Below are positions 47,170 through 58,296 of a stretch of 64,000 nt of DNA, piece by piece. This DNA comes from Salticus scenicus (lineage: Eukaryota; Arthropoda; Arachnida; Araneae; Salticidae), in assembly GCA_963930645.1 (NCBI GenBank), contig OZ005660.1, forward strand, positions 246,353,082 through 246,417,081, given 5' to 3'. Below the pieces are notes generated by a model. It worked only from the letters and a program-made list of their open reading frames with translations, searched no databases and was not told the DNA's origin. The position numbers were made by a program, and so were the translations under genes. Position 1 is the first letter of the stretch, and each line of letters starts with the position of its first letter.

Positions 47170-49230
47170 ACATCCTAATTAATTTTCTGTACTGCTGTTA
47201 GTACTCATCTTTTTTTCATATCAACGATCTTAGAGGTTTTTTTTTTTTTATGTAATCATAATTACATTTAGAGAGAATTACTCTAAAAATAAGCCAGTGC
47301 GAAAAAAGCGGCTGATACTAACAGTGCTATGAAGATGTTGGTAAATTAAGATGTTGGCAACTATATGATAGACGGGAGGTCCCGAGTTCAGACCCAAATC
47401 GCACTCCTCGATCTAACCTAGCCATTCAGAATTTTTCGGGGTTTTCCCCGAAACTATCGTGAATATGGATTTTCTTATTTTTTCTTAACTACCTACATTT
47501 GGAGAGAATTACTCTAAATATAAACCAGTGTGTAAAAAGCAGCGGACACTAATAGCATTACGGAATATTAACTAGAATGTTGGCTCTATGTGATACATGG
47601 CAGGTCTCGAATTCAAACCCAAGTCACACATATCGATCTAACTTAGCCATTCAGAAGTTTTCGTGGTTTCTCCTGAAATTAACGTGAATATGGATTTTCT
47701 TATTTAACCTTAATTATATTTGGAAAGGATTACTCTAAAAATAAAACGGTGTGAAAAAAAAAGGAGTATACTAATAGTACTACGGTGTTGGTGTTGGTGT
47801 TTGGGATTAAGGCCGATTGACTGCTGTAGGTCCTGGGCCTGAGGGGGAGTGCCTTCCGTGGAGGTCTTTCTAAGGGGTCCTAGCCCGTATTTACGCAAGT
47901 TTCGGAGGAAACCACGGAAAACTCCGAACGACTAGGCCGACGCGCGCGACCTGGGATCGAACCCGGCACCTCACGTCTACCAGCTTTGAGCGCAGAACCG
48001 CTCGGCCGCTGGTGGGCCCTCAATAGTACTACGGAATGTTATTAGGATATTGGCAGCTATGTCATACACGGCAGGTCTCGAGTTCAAACCCAAGTCACAC
48101 ACATCGATCTAACTTAGCCATTCAGAAGTTTTTGTGGTTTCCCCTGAAATTAACGTGAATAGTGATTTTCTTATTTAACCTTAATTATATTTGAAAAGGA
48201 TTACTCTAAAAATAAAACAGTGTGAAAAAAGAGGAGTATACTAATAGTACTACGGAATGTTATTAGGATATTGGCAGCTATGTGATACGCGGGAGGTTCC
48301 GAGTTCAAACCCAAGTCACACACATCGATCTAATCTAGCCATTCAGACGTTTTCGTGGTTTTCTCCGAAATTAGCGTGAATATGGATTTCTTATTAATTC
48401 TTAATTATATTTGGAAAGGATTACTCTAAAAATAAAACGGTATGAAAAAAGTGGAGTATACTAATAGTACTACAGAATATTATTAGGATATTGGCAGCTA
48501 TGTGATAGACGGAAGGTCCCGAGTTCAAACCCAAGTCACATTCTTCGATCTAATCCAGCCATTAAGAATTTTTCGTAGTTTTTCCCGAAACTAGCATGAT
48601 TATGGATTTTCTTATTTAATTTTAATTATATTTTGAGAGAATTACTCAAAAATAAACCAGTGTGAAAAAAGCGGCGGATACTAATAGTACTACTGAATAT
48701 TAATTATGATGTTGGTAACTATGTGGCAGACGGAAGGTCCCGAGTTCTAGTTCAAATCCAAGTCACACTCCTCGATCTAACCTAGCCATTCAGACTTTTT
48801 CGAGGTTTTCCCCGAAACTATCGTGAATATGGATTTTCTTATTTAATCTTAATTATATTTGGAAAGGATTACTCTAAAAATAAAACGGTGTAATGCGAAA
48901 AAAGTGGAGAATATTAATAGTACTACGGAATATTATTAGGATATTGGCAGCTATGTGATAGACGGATGGAGTTCATAGTCTCGATAGTCTCGAGTTCAAA
49001 ACCAAGTCACACTCCTCGATCTAACCTAGCCATTCAGAAGTTTTCGTGGTTTTCCCCGAAACTAGCATGAATATGGATTTACTTATTTAATCTTAATTAT
49101 ATTTGGAGAGAATTACTCTAAAAATAAACCAGTGTGAAAAAAGCGGCGGTTACTAATAGTACTACGGAATTTTAAATAGGATGTTGGCAGTTATGTGACA
49201 GACGGGAGGTTCCAAATTCAAACCTAAGTC
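47170..49230 (+). repeat. Tandem array of eight ~222-bp SINE-like units
   Basis: Unit landmarks recur near 47385, 47605, 48078, 48302, 48521, 48745, 48991 and 49213; after subtracting the SINE B insertion and its duplication the spacing is about 216-246 bp. Each unit has a box-B-like 'cgagttcaaaccc', 'tcgatctaacctagccattc', 'cgtggttttccccgaaact', 'ggattactctaaaaataaa' and 'ctaatagtactacgg'. The middle part resembles the central domain of SINE B, so the array may be an amplified tRNA-derived SINE. Confidence 0.88.
47786..48021 (-). mobile_element. SINE family B, full length, with 13-bp duplication
   Basis: The minus strand reads from a tRNA-like head ('gcggccgagcggttctgcg', box B GGTTCGATCC at about 47957) through the central domain to a (CCAACA)n tail. 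Flanks 47773-47785 and 48022-48034 are both aatagtactacgg, a perfect duplication. It sits inside one unit of the array, so it is younger than the array. Length is 236 bp. The minus frame at 47710-47898 is a SINE shadow. Confidence 0.93.
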
Positions 49231-49562
49231 ACGATAACAGGCACACACACAGACCAACCGCTAAAGACCTGTTTTTAGAATTTGGAGGCACCTCATATTG
49301 TGAAAATATCACAAAAACTTAATTTCCAAAATTTGATTTAAAAACTATGTGCTTCTCTACCACACTTCGTAAGTGAAAGTTAAAAGAAGAAAAAAAATGT
49401 GTTATTCTACAAATACTAACTGCATTGAACTCAAAAATTTTAAAGTGGAATTCGGAAAATTAATAAGTAAATAAAATAAAAAATCATAGATAGGTGGGGG
49501 GAGGGGGGGGGCGCCGAAAAGGAATCCTGCCCCGGGCGCCAGTTATGCTTGCTACGCCACTG

Positions 49563-49570
49563 ATTTGAAA
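49563..49570. repeat. 8-bp target-site duplication, right copy (atttgaaa)
   Basis: Partner of 44917-44924. Confidence 0.9.
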
Positions 49571-51500
49571 GGGATATTATGAAATAACATGCTGATTCAA
49601 TTAACTGCAATTCCGTGTACTAGAAATATGTCTGCTTCTATAGTTTATAAGTGCACAAAATTTAATATGTGAGATCACCATTATAAAAAGAAAACTCACC
49701 AAATTTGGGTGTGTATGAGTTTACGGGTGGCGCTGCTATAAATGATTTTCTGTGGCTTTGCATATGATTGAAATTCCACCAAATTGCATACGTGCAATTT
49801 TTATTGTAAAAAAAAAACCTTTATTTTTTATGCGTGTTTGTTGGTACGTGGCACTCTTAAGAATGATACAGAAGAAAGTTTTGTTACGCACACAATATAC
49901 TAGTTTTTTATATTATGTGTATTTAAAAAAAAATAATATCCTACAAAATTAATAAAGAATATTTGTAATTTCTTTTTTCCTTACTTGGGCGTTTTTTTAA
50001 TTATTTTTTATTTTTATCTCTATTATTTATTCTTTTATTTGAAACGTAATATTTGTTATAAGTAAATTGTTTATATTGCGAGTATTTTTAAATATTAGTT
50101 AACAAAATTTGTTTGAAATCAGCAAACTGATATAAAAACCATATTGTTTTACTTCTGATCTCCAGTTTCCCCAGCTATATCAAAACTACATTGCATTTAT
50201 TTCTTAATTAGTAACAATTGAAGATATTTTTCTGGGAATAATTGATGATAATTTTTCGTAAAATGAAACTAAAAAGAAATAAAATTTTCGTTTGTCCCAC
50301 CCCCTCCCGTAGATTTACAAAGATTCCAAATTACTGCGTTTTTCCTTAATAAGTTATATAAAATAAGAAGTTTCATTGAAATCAGTGAAAAGTTATATAA
50401 AAATCTTTTGTGTGTGTGTGTGTGTCTTCCACTGCCAAAAAAGCCCTTCTTTACATATCTAAGGTATTTTTCTTTAATTATTATGAAATAATAATATATA
50501 ATCTTCTTGAAATTGAAAAATAAAATACTTTTTTATTTTTATTTTGTCCTCTTCTCCTTCTACAAACCACTAAATATATAAGAACTCTATAAATCCCCCC
50601 CCCCCCTTTTATTTTTTGCTCGATAAAAATGCCAACGAAAACAATGGAAACCAGAAAAAAAGGCATTGGTGAAAATTGTAACAGTAACTTCTAAATGAGT
50701 AGAGTTACGAATATCTGTGCAAATGAAGAGAGGTGAGTCTCTATGTTTATATGTGTGATTGACGTATGGGCTGGGCTTAAAAGAGTAGTTTTCAAATGAA
50801 TACAACTAACTCACGACAGTCGTGTATATTTTGAAATTGAAGATAACATTTCCTCTTTGCTTTTAAGGTATGAAATACAAGTTCGCAATGATTTCTTTTA
50901 AAAAGAAATAAATATTTTTCTTTCTACAAATTAACTTTGGATGTAATTTAGTTGCTATATTTAGGGACGAAAACAGATATTACATTAAATTAATTTGTTA
51001 TAATTTTAATAAAACAGTGTAGTTTTATGATTTAAAAAAGTTTATTTTAGCTCCGCTTTAATGATTTTCAGTGCAAAATCACAATTATAAGGACAGCTCC
51101 AATCTTAGTAATTTTTTTTTTCAGTTATTCTTTAAATTAATATTTTATGGGGTCTCTTTTTAGGGTGAAACAGTCAGACTTTCTCTCTGGTATATATATA
51201 TATATATATATACTTTTTTTATTTTTTAATATTCAGTTTCAATACCATTTCATACAGCATAGATGATATTTTGAATACATTTAAACTATTTAAAATTGCT
51301 TTCCACTTCCATGCACTTTTCTATTATGATAAGTTAAAGTTTTTTCAACTTTTAGGCCACGGGAAAGGCAATAATACAGAAGTTTCTTTCTTCAAACTAT
51401 TTCCTATTGCTCTAGAAGTATAAAAAAAATGTAAGTCTTGCTGAAAAAAATATTATTACCCCCTCAAAATCTAACAAAAATCTGAGAATTCCACGTTTAA
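49571..51500. other. No gene seen
   Basis: AT-rich, with a (GT)n tract at 50409-50425, a C-run at 50597-50608 and (TA)n at 51191-51211. The short frames at 49752-49952 and 50481-50805 have no recognisable relatives. Confidence 0.55.
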
Positions 51501-51502
51501 AA

Positions 51503-51975
51503 TTTGAGTATGAATTTTCCAATATAAAAATTTCGTAAGTTATTGGAAATTTGCGAATTTCTTAACATGGCAGAATAGAGTAAAATTTCGCATATACGTC
51601 AATCTTGAGGGATATTTTCATCATAAATATGTCAAACCACTTTCGAAATATTATTTAGGATACTGGCATGAATATCATAGAGTATGATTTTTCCAATGTA
51701 AAAAATTCGTAAGTTATTTGGAATTTACGATTTACTTAACATGGCAGAACAAGGCAAAATTGAGCATAAACTTTCATTTTGAGGATCATAAATACATTAG
51801 ACAACTTCAAAATTACATTTATGATATTTGTTTGAACATGATTGAATACAAATATTCTAATAGGAAAATTTCGTAAATTATTCGTAATTTACGATTTTAC
51901 CAACATAGCGAAATTGTAAATTTTTTATATAAATATGAATTTTCAGGGTTATTGCATTGGAAATAGTAGCATGAA
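51503..51975 (+). repeat. Three tandem ~177-bp units
   Basis: Each has 'gaattttccaatataaaaatttcgtaa', 'ttggaatttacga', 'taacatggcagaa' and 'gatcataaatac' variants, near 51509, 51688 and 51866. The third is the most diverged. Non-coding. Confidence 0.7.
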
Positions 51976-52855
51976 AACTAAACAACGGAATTGACCCTGA
52001 TAAAATAAATTAATAGATTATAATAAGTAAAATATATCGAAGTGAACGGTGGATATCCTATTAGGCGGGGATTTCATTCTGTCACTGTATGAAGCTTTGG
52101 TCAAATTCTTTTTTTTTAACATGATTATAACATATCTCGCACTAGAAATTTATGAGAACATAAATATGATGGGGAACTGAGCAGAGTCCATCTATGCCAA
52201 CTAGTTTCTTAGAAATTTATAACTTCTTCGATTCTATAATAGATTATTTCATAATAAACAAAATTCAATATGATGTCCTGCAAATGATGATGATGATGTT
52301 TTCTTCCTGCGTGAAAATATAGGACGGCGGTCCTAAAAAATTGATGAAACAATGATCTCATGTATGCCTATTAATTATATAGATAAATGGGAAAAAAAAA
52401 AAAAAAAAAAAAAAAACTATTTTGACATTAGCTTTATTCGAATTTTTTTATGACTCTGGTAATGAATTTATTTCCTTTTAAACCGGGAAAGTATTAAAAA
52501 CTGTTTTGGGGGCAACATTGTTTCTTTCTTTTTAAAAAAATTTAAAGTTAAAATGGGGTTTTATTTAATATCTTTAGAACTAAAGACCTTACTGCGACGT
52601 TAAATAGATATTTGTCGGATTGATAAGTATGCCAACATTTGTAGCGATGGATGGAACAGTTTACTTTTAACTAATTAAAACCTGGTATAACACGACGTTT
52701 ATTTTATCAAAATAAAATCACGTTCCAGATTTTTTTTTGGAGTGGTCGTACCTCACACCGTTTGGGAGGCCTCTTGCTTATTATTATATGTAATATATAT
52801 GTATGTATATATATATGTTATAAAAAGTGACCTTCCAATTTGTTAGAAAAGCAAA
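51976..52855. other. No gene seen
   Basis: A-run at 52390-52418, (TA)n near 52790-52815. Nothing else is recognisable. Confidence 0.5.
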
Positions 52856-53265
52856 GTTTTTGATCAGTACATTTTGCCTGTTTTAACTTATACTTCAAAA
52901 ACTTGGTCTTTAACATGTAAAGCTATACAAAACTCTCAAATAAACCAGAGAAGCATAGAGAGATGCATGTTAGGATTCACCCGAAGAGACAAAAAGAGAA
53001 ACACTTGAATTAGGAAACAAACAAAAGTTATTGATGATATTTCTAGAGTCAAGAAGTTAAAATGGAGCTACGTTGGGTATCTTGCGAGAAGAAATGATGA
53101 TAGATGGATCACCAAAGTTTTATTTTGGATGCCGAGAGATAAGAAAAGACCGAGGAAGAGACACTGTGTCGATGGAGAGCTCGTTTAGAACGAGCAGAAT
53201 GGAGTGGAACTACAGAAAATAGGGCAGTTTGGAATCACCTAAGAGAAGCCTTCATATTGCAGTAG
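52856..53265 (+). pseudogene. LINE reverse transcriptase, C-terminal relic
   Basis: Non-LTR retrotransposon reverse transcriptases copy their RNA at the target site. This frame gives 'YILPVLTYTSKTWSLT', then 'QRSIERCMLGFTRRD', 'TKVIDDISRVKKLKWSYVGY' and 'ARRNDDRWITKVLFWMPRD'. These match the region after the catalytic palm domain in arthropod LINE 'endonuclease-reverse transcriptase' proteins. One in-frame stop lies near 52998. A frameshift at about 53170 moves to the frame that reads 'RWRARLERAEW' and ends 'AVWNHLREAFILQ' at a TAG (53263-53265). The endonuclease domain, the catalytic FADD-type motif and the 5' part are absent, as in a 5'-truncated insertion. A (GATGAT)n-like 3' tail follows. 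The LINE character is clear; I do not assign the clade. Confidence 0.85.
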
Positions 53266-53689
53266 ATGATAAAGGCTGAAATTGATGTTTGATGATGATA
53301 TAACGAAATTTTATTAAATCTCGTTCGCTTTAGTAAAATATAGATAATCAAAAAATTTTATTTATTCTTTTGTTTTTAAATAAGCTATGGCTTGTTAATA
53401 CTTTGCTTTCAGAAAGTGCGAAAATTATAAAAATTCAAGTACCACATTTTTTTTTTTTTTTATAAATCTCATTTGCTTAAGTGTCTTTCGGACTTCTGTG
53501 TTTCTTGCTACGTCATCAGTATTTCTGGTTCCACTCTTTCGAATTTGATGACCAAGCCCTCATCATACTCTCCAGCTTTGCTTTTAGCCCCTGCTTACTA
53601 CAGTTCTGTATTCGCTACGTCCTGGCTTGTAGGTGCGGTGTGTTGTACATTACGTCCTTGGTTGCCGATGTATAATAAGTCTGCATTTG
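53266..53689. other. LINE 3' tail, then spacer with no gene seen
   Basis: The first ~50 bases end the LINE. A T-run lies at 53446-53461. The plus frames at 53473-53766 run into the minisatellite and are probably not real. Confidence 0.45.
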
Positions 53690-54075
53690 GCGGTATTGTC
53701 TTCATTTGTCTTCATTTATGTCCTTGTTTGCATGTGTGTATTATGTCCTTACTTGGGGGTGTGTAATGGATCTTAATTTGCCGGTGTGTATCTCGTCTTC
53801 ATTTGCCTGTGTGTAAAAGGTCTTGATTTGCCGGTGTGTATCACGTCTTCATTTGCCTGTGTATAAAAGGTCTTCATTTGCCTGTGTGTAACAGGTCTTG
53901 ATTTGCCGGTGTGTATCACGTCTTCATTTGCCTGTGTGTAAAAGGTCTTGATTTGCCGGTGTGTATCACGTCTTCAATTGCCTGTGTGTAAAAGGTCTTG
54001 ATTTGCCGGTGTGTATCACGTCCTCATTTGCCTGTGTGTAAAAGGTCTTAACTTGCCGGTGTGTATTAGGTCCTA
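53690..54075. repeat. Minisatellite, inverse copy of 890-1585
   Basis: Alternating 'gatttgccggtgtgtatcac' and 'cttcatttgcctgtgtgtaa' halves, about 49 bp per unit, are the reverse complement of the array near the window start. Eight or so units are regular. Confidence 0.9.
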
Positions 54076-55199
54076 AAAGGGCGGCGTGTATGATTTTTCT
54101 TTTATGCTGTATTTATCAGAATATAATCCGTGTATTAATTTTATGCATGTCACCATATTTTTAATTTACCAATTTCGTTTTTTCTCAAAGCTAGATAAAA
54201 TAAATAGTTTTACAGTTAAAATATGTAGTTATCTGCACAATTATGCAATGCTATATAAATAACTGAGCTGCCCTTTATGCGTCCGTAAAATTATTTATTT
54301 TTGACATTTCAGGTGTAAAAAAAATATATATATTTTATTCTGGATATTAGACACTAAATCCTTTTTATGGTATCAAATAATTGATTTTACTTTATTACAC
54401 ACTAGCCGCTTTTAGTAAACAACTGTTTCGCTACATATGTAACTTATGGCAGTGTAAGTCTCTTACTCGAGAGTTTTGTAGTGCCATAACCACTAATCGA
54501 GTGTATTGCTTTAATGAACTGCAATATTGACAAACATTATCAGGCTTTTGGTGTACCGTAAAAAATACTGACTCTAATGACAAACTCCTGTTCATAAATG
54601 TCCGTGGTGTTTTCTTTCTTTGACAGACATTACCAGACTGTTCACGTATCTTGAAAAAACCCACCGTTCATGTTTCTACTTGCTAATCTTTCCAATCTGA
54701 TGTATTGCATTAAGCTCCCGGGTCACTTACATAACTTAATTAAAATCATTATAGTAAAATATTAAATAATTTAACATCGCTATAATTTCCGTTCTACATA
54801 ACATTTAAAAGTAAAAAACCTCTCCCCCTCACCCCATCCCCCTCAAAAAAAAAAAAAAAAAAAAAAAAGATTCCTCCCCTCCCCCCCTTTTTTTTTATGA
54901 CGTAAGTTTTCACCAACCCTAGGAAACAAAGTTCGAAAACAATATACAAAAATACCGTACTTAGAAAAATATTATATAAACGTAAATTATTATATATATA
55001 AACGTAAATTATTTATTATTGCTAAAATTTCATTTCGATATATAGTATAAAAATAAATTCAAACAAATGCCTTTTTTTTTTTTTTTTTTTTTTTTCCCTT
55101 TCTTTTTATTTTAATGATGAAAATTTTACAAAATATTCCATTTTCACAGGTACGTATAAAGAAAATTACAGAGTATATGCATCATAATTTATTTAATAT
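54076..55199. other. No gene seen
   Basis: An A-run lies at 54845-54868 between C-rich stretches, and a T-run at 55072-55095. The minus frame at 54431-54664 is not recognisable. Confidence 0.5.
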
Positions 55200-55390
55200 A
55201 GTTATAATAGTTGTAAAATACCTAAGGCACCCACAAATTTATAGTCCACTATAAATTCAAATTTTGAACTCTAGGGGCGCTGTGAAGATCGTTAAAATAG
55301 CATTAAAACCATTCAACCATTTAAATGCACAATATATTCTAATCTAACACAAATCCTTTCATAACAAGAATTTTAATAAAATTTTCGCCG
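55200..55390 (-). repeat. Inverse copy of the ~240-bp repeat at the window start
   Basis: On the minus strand it has 'ttagattagaatatattg' and 'cacagcgcccctag', matching 490-730. It follows the inverse minisatellite at about 1.1 kb, so the order of the two repeats matches the window start, mirrored. Confidence 0.65.
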
Positions 55391-56383
55391 TAAGAGATGC
55401 TGCAATTTTTTTCTTTTTCTTTCTTTTCTTTTTCTTTTTCTTTTTTTTCTTTTTTTTTTTTTTTTTTTTAACATAACATAACGAAACACTAATATCACTT
55501 CATAAAATGGTTATAAATAATTACGTTTAATAAACATTATTTATTCATAGAAATTAATTATTAAATACAGTTGATAATTTTCTTCCTAAAATAAAATATT
55601 GTAATAATTATTGATTAAAAATATTTAAAAGGTATTAAATCTAGCTGTTAAATAACTATTGTGTATATGCAACATAAATCCTACAAAATGCGTACAGTAA
55701 GTAACATGAAAAAATCATATGTCAGCACTACTGATAATATAAATATTAAATAAGTATTAACAAATTCATCTAATCAGACTACATTCTTTAATAAACAAGG
55801 TTAAAATTTGCATGTAAAAATTAAATGCTAAACTAAGTATAATAAAAGCATTTATAAAATCATTTTTCAGCAAATTCTATTATTCCTTTTATGTTGAGAT
55901 TACTTTTTGCAAAGAATTAAATCAAGAACCTAATTTAAAGAAAGCATAATAGCCCCAAACTAAGTAGGTTTAGAAACCTACTTTACTATTAACGTGGGAA
56001 AAAAAGTACGGTTTACTACAACGTAGTAAATAGTAATTATTTACCCCTTCTTCATAAACAGGTTTCCCACCTGTTCATTCATCAAGCGCCTGATATGTAT
56101 TTTTACCGACCAAACGAGGACCTAAGATTTTCTATGATACACACTTCTTCCCACCTGCCTTCTCCGACACACAATCTAGATACACACTTTGCTTTAAAAT
56201 ACCTCCAAATGGAGACTTCCTAAACTTTTTATCCTGTTAATGTCCAGATACTAAAAATCCATTATTAAATAGTATAAGATGCGAATCTTAAATTTTGGCA
56301 ATTGGGGACGTCCCCATTTGCGTGTGTGTCCCGAGTTTGAAGGTGTGTATACACACGGAAGTCCCCGATTCGCACCCCTTGCC

Positions 56384-56420
<37 letters not shown>

Positions 56421-56833
56421 GTAATGAATATCTTTTCGAATATTGAACAATATATGTGTTGTCAGTGTATTTAAAAAAATTAAAAATATAATAAGCAAAA
56501 ATAAAATATTAAATAAAATTGTAATTAAAATTTATTTCTTTTTTAATACTTACTATATATATATTTGCATGCTTAACGTTTTAAAATGATTACTGTCTTT
56601 TGTAAAGTTTATTATTATTATTTATATATTTTTTTAATGCAGTTATAATTCATAAGATTGTAGGGTTCTCATCATAAGTAAAAACTGGTTAAGAATTTTT
56701 CTCCCTTACTCAGAAATAAAGTGAGATTTTTAAGATGAATTTGAGAAAAGAAATAAAAAAAAATTCTGGATTAATGTAAACTGCTAATGATATCTAATTT
56801 TACAGCTCTTTGGTACACTTTTAATTACTTATA

Positions 56834-56866
<33 letters not shown>

Positions 56867-57527
56867 GGGGGGGGGGGGGTTACTGTTGAAATAAATTTAA
56901 TTTTGCACCTCATAAGCAAAATGTATAAAAATGTATAATTTTCTTAACCAAGTTTTTTGAGAACTTTAAATAATCAAATTCAACTTTAGTGAAGGGTCCA
57001 TTTAAATTTGTTGGTTTTTGTGAAAAGTAAAAAGTTTTCAATTTTAAGATTGTTGATTTTTCAATGGCCTGTTTTTAGATACAAAAGTTTTAGTAAAATT
57101 ACGCAAAAAGAGTATGCAAAATTCTATCAATGTTAAAATTTGTGCGTATGGGGTGGGTGGGGAGGCCAGATTCTTACTTTAATGGGAATCCTGGTTTGAT
57201 GAATATCTGCAGAGTTATCAAAATAAATCACGATTTATTTTCTTTTAATAGTTTTTATTTAAAAATTTTCATTAATAAAGTTTTTATTAAATTAAATTTT
57301 GCTACAATTACAACTGCTTAATTGATTAAACTAATTGAAAACTTAACCAGATATTTATTTTATTTGTACATCATTTTAAAAACATTTAATGAGCTGTAAT
57401 TTATGTGTAACATTACTAATTTTACCAGAGAAAAAAAAAATCTGTAAAAGAAATATTTTTAGAATTATAAAAAATTTCTCAAATTTAATTCATATAATTC
57501 TTTAAAATTTCCCAAAGTTGCTTTTAG
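55391..57527. other. No gene seen; (CA)n and T-runs
   Basis: A T/C-rich tract lies at 55406-55469, (CA)n at 56387-56416 and a T-run then G-run at 56837-56879. The frame at 56265-56498 reads through (CA)n and is not real. Confidence 0.6.
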
Positions 57528-57600
57528 CAGGGCTAGTTTTACAATTAGGCGAGTCTAGGCGACCGCCTAGGGGTGCAAGAGCTACAGGGCAGCAGATGAA
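57528..57600 (+). repeat. Possible solo hAT-type end
   Basis: CAGGGCTAGTTTTAC followed by 'aggcgagtctaggcgaccgc' and 'ctaggggtgc' is typical of hAT-type termini with GC-rich subterminal repeats. No inverse end is seen downstream within the window. Confidence 0.45.
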
Positions 57601-58044
57601 GAAACTCGAATAAAAATTGTTTTTTAACTTAAACTTTTTAGCCAAGAGATTTTACAAATCCTAAAAAAGTCTAGTAAATAATAGTTAAAGAACATTTTTG
57701 TGTGATTATAAATCACAGCATCATGCAGTATCAAATAATACGTATCGGTGTATAGTAAAATAATAGGAAAAGCAAAAATAAAACATCGTGATTTGTACAA
57801 AATTTCTTTCACCCTTGTTGTGCTTTTGAATGCAGTGCTATTATAGTAACCTTAAAAATGATTTAAGGTAAGAATTTAGGCTAACTTTAACTCGATAATT
57901 TAATCAAAACTTTACCAGGAGTAAAAATACAGAAATTAGTTTTTCTAATAATTATTAAACAGCAATATGTATTTAACTTAATCTGTAAAAATATTATTAA
58001 GTACATGATAGTAATACTGATATTTAATATTAAGCTATTGTATA
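57601..58044. other. No gene seen
   Basis: AT-rich, without recognisable features. Confidence 0.5.
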
Positions 58045-58296
58045 GCTTTTATCGCGGGCTTTGAGCGCGGCGACCGAATCGAAAAATTCCGTAACGAAAA
58101 AAAAACCTAACACAGTTCGGCAAACTTCGGTAGACTTCGGCTGTACGAAGATCGCACGGATCGAGACGAGCTACTCCGAAATCGGACGAATACGTAAGCA
58201 GCTGTTGGTGAGAAAGTATATAGGTGTATAGGTATCTATCATCTATGTACAACAGTGAATAGCTGTACGCGTAAAATTTGTGTATAAAGTAGATCA
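58045..58296. other. Relatively GC-rich unassigned segment before the satellite
   Basis: It contains several CG dinucleotides ('gagcgcggcgaccgaatcg', 'cgcacggatcgagacgagc') and a repeated 'acttcgg' motif, unlike the AT-rich neighbours. The 89-residue minus frame at 58049-58318 has no family I recognise. It could be a fragment of a gene or a mobile element. Confidence 0.35.

Larger units (their letters stand above)
44925..49562. mobile_element. hAT-type DNA transposon, 4.6 kb, non-autonomous
   Basis: The ends are CAGTGGCGTAGC at the left and its exact inverse at the right, followed inward by G-runs and by 'gccccgggcgcc' near both ends. A perfect 8-bp duplication flanks the 4,638-bp element, as in the hAT superfamily. 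No transposase frame survives. The interior holds a 5'-truncated SINE A (46974-47125), an array of SINE-like units (47170-49230) and a SINE B (47786-48021). The 45330-45640 and 46580-46920 segments are homologous to the 6.8-kb element, so both may descend from one lineage. Confidence 0.9.

Noticed and set aside
56265..56498. Frame with a run of cysteine and valine
   Set aside because: It reads through a (CA)n tract.
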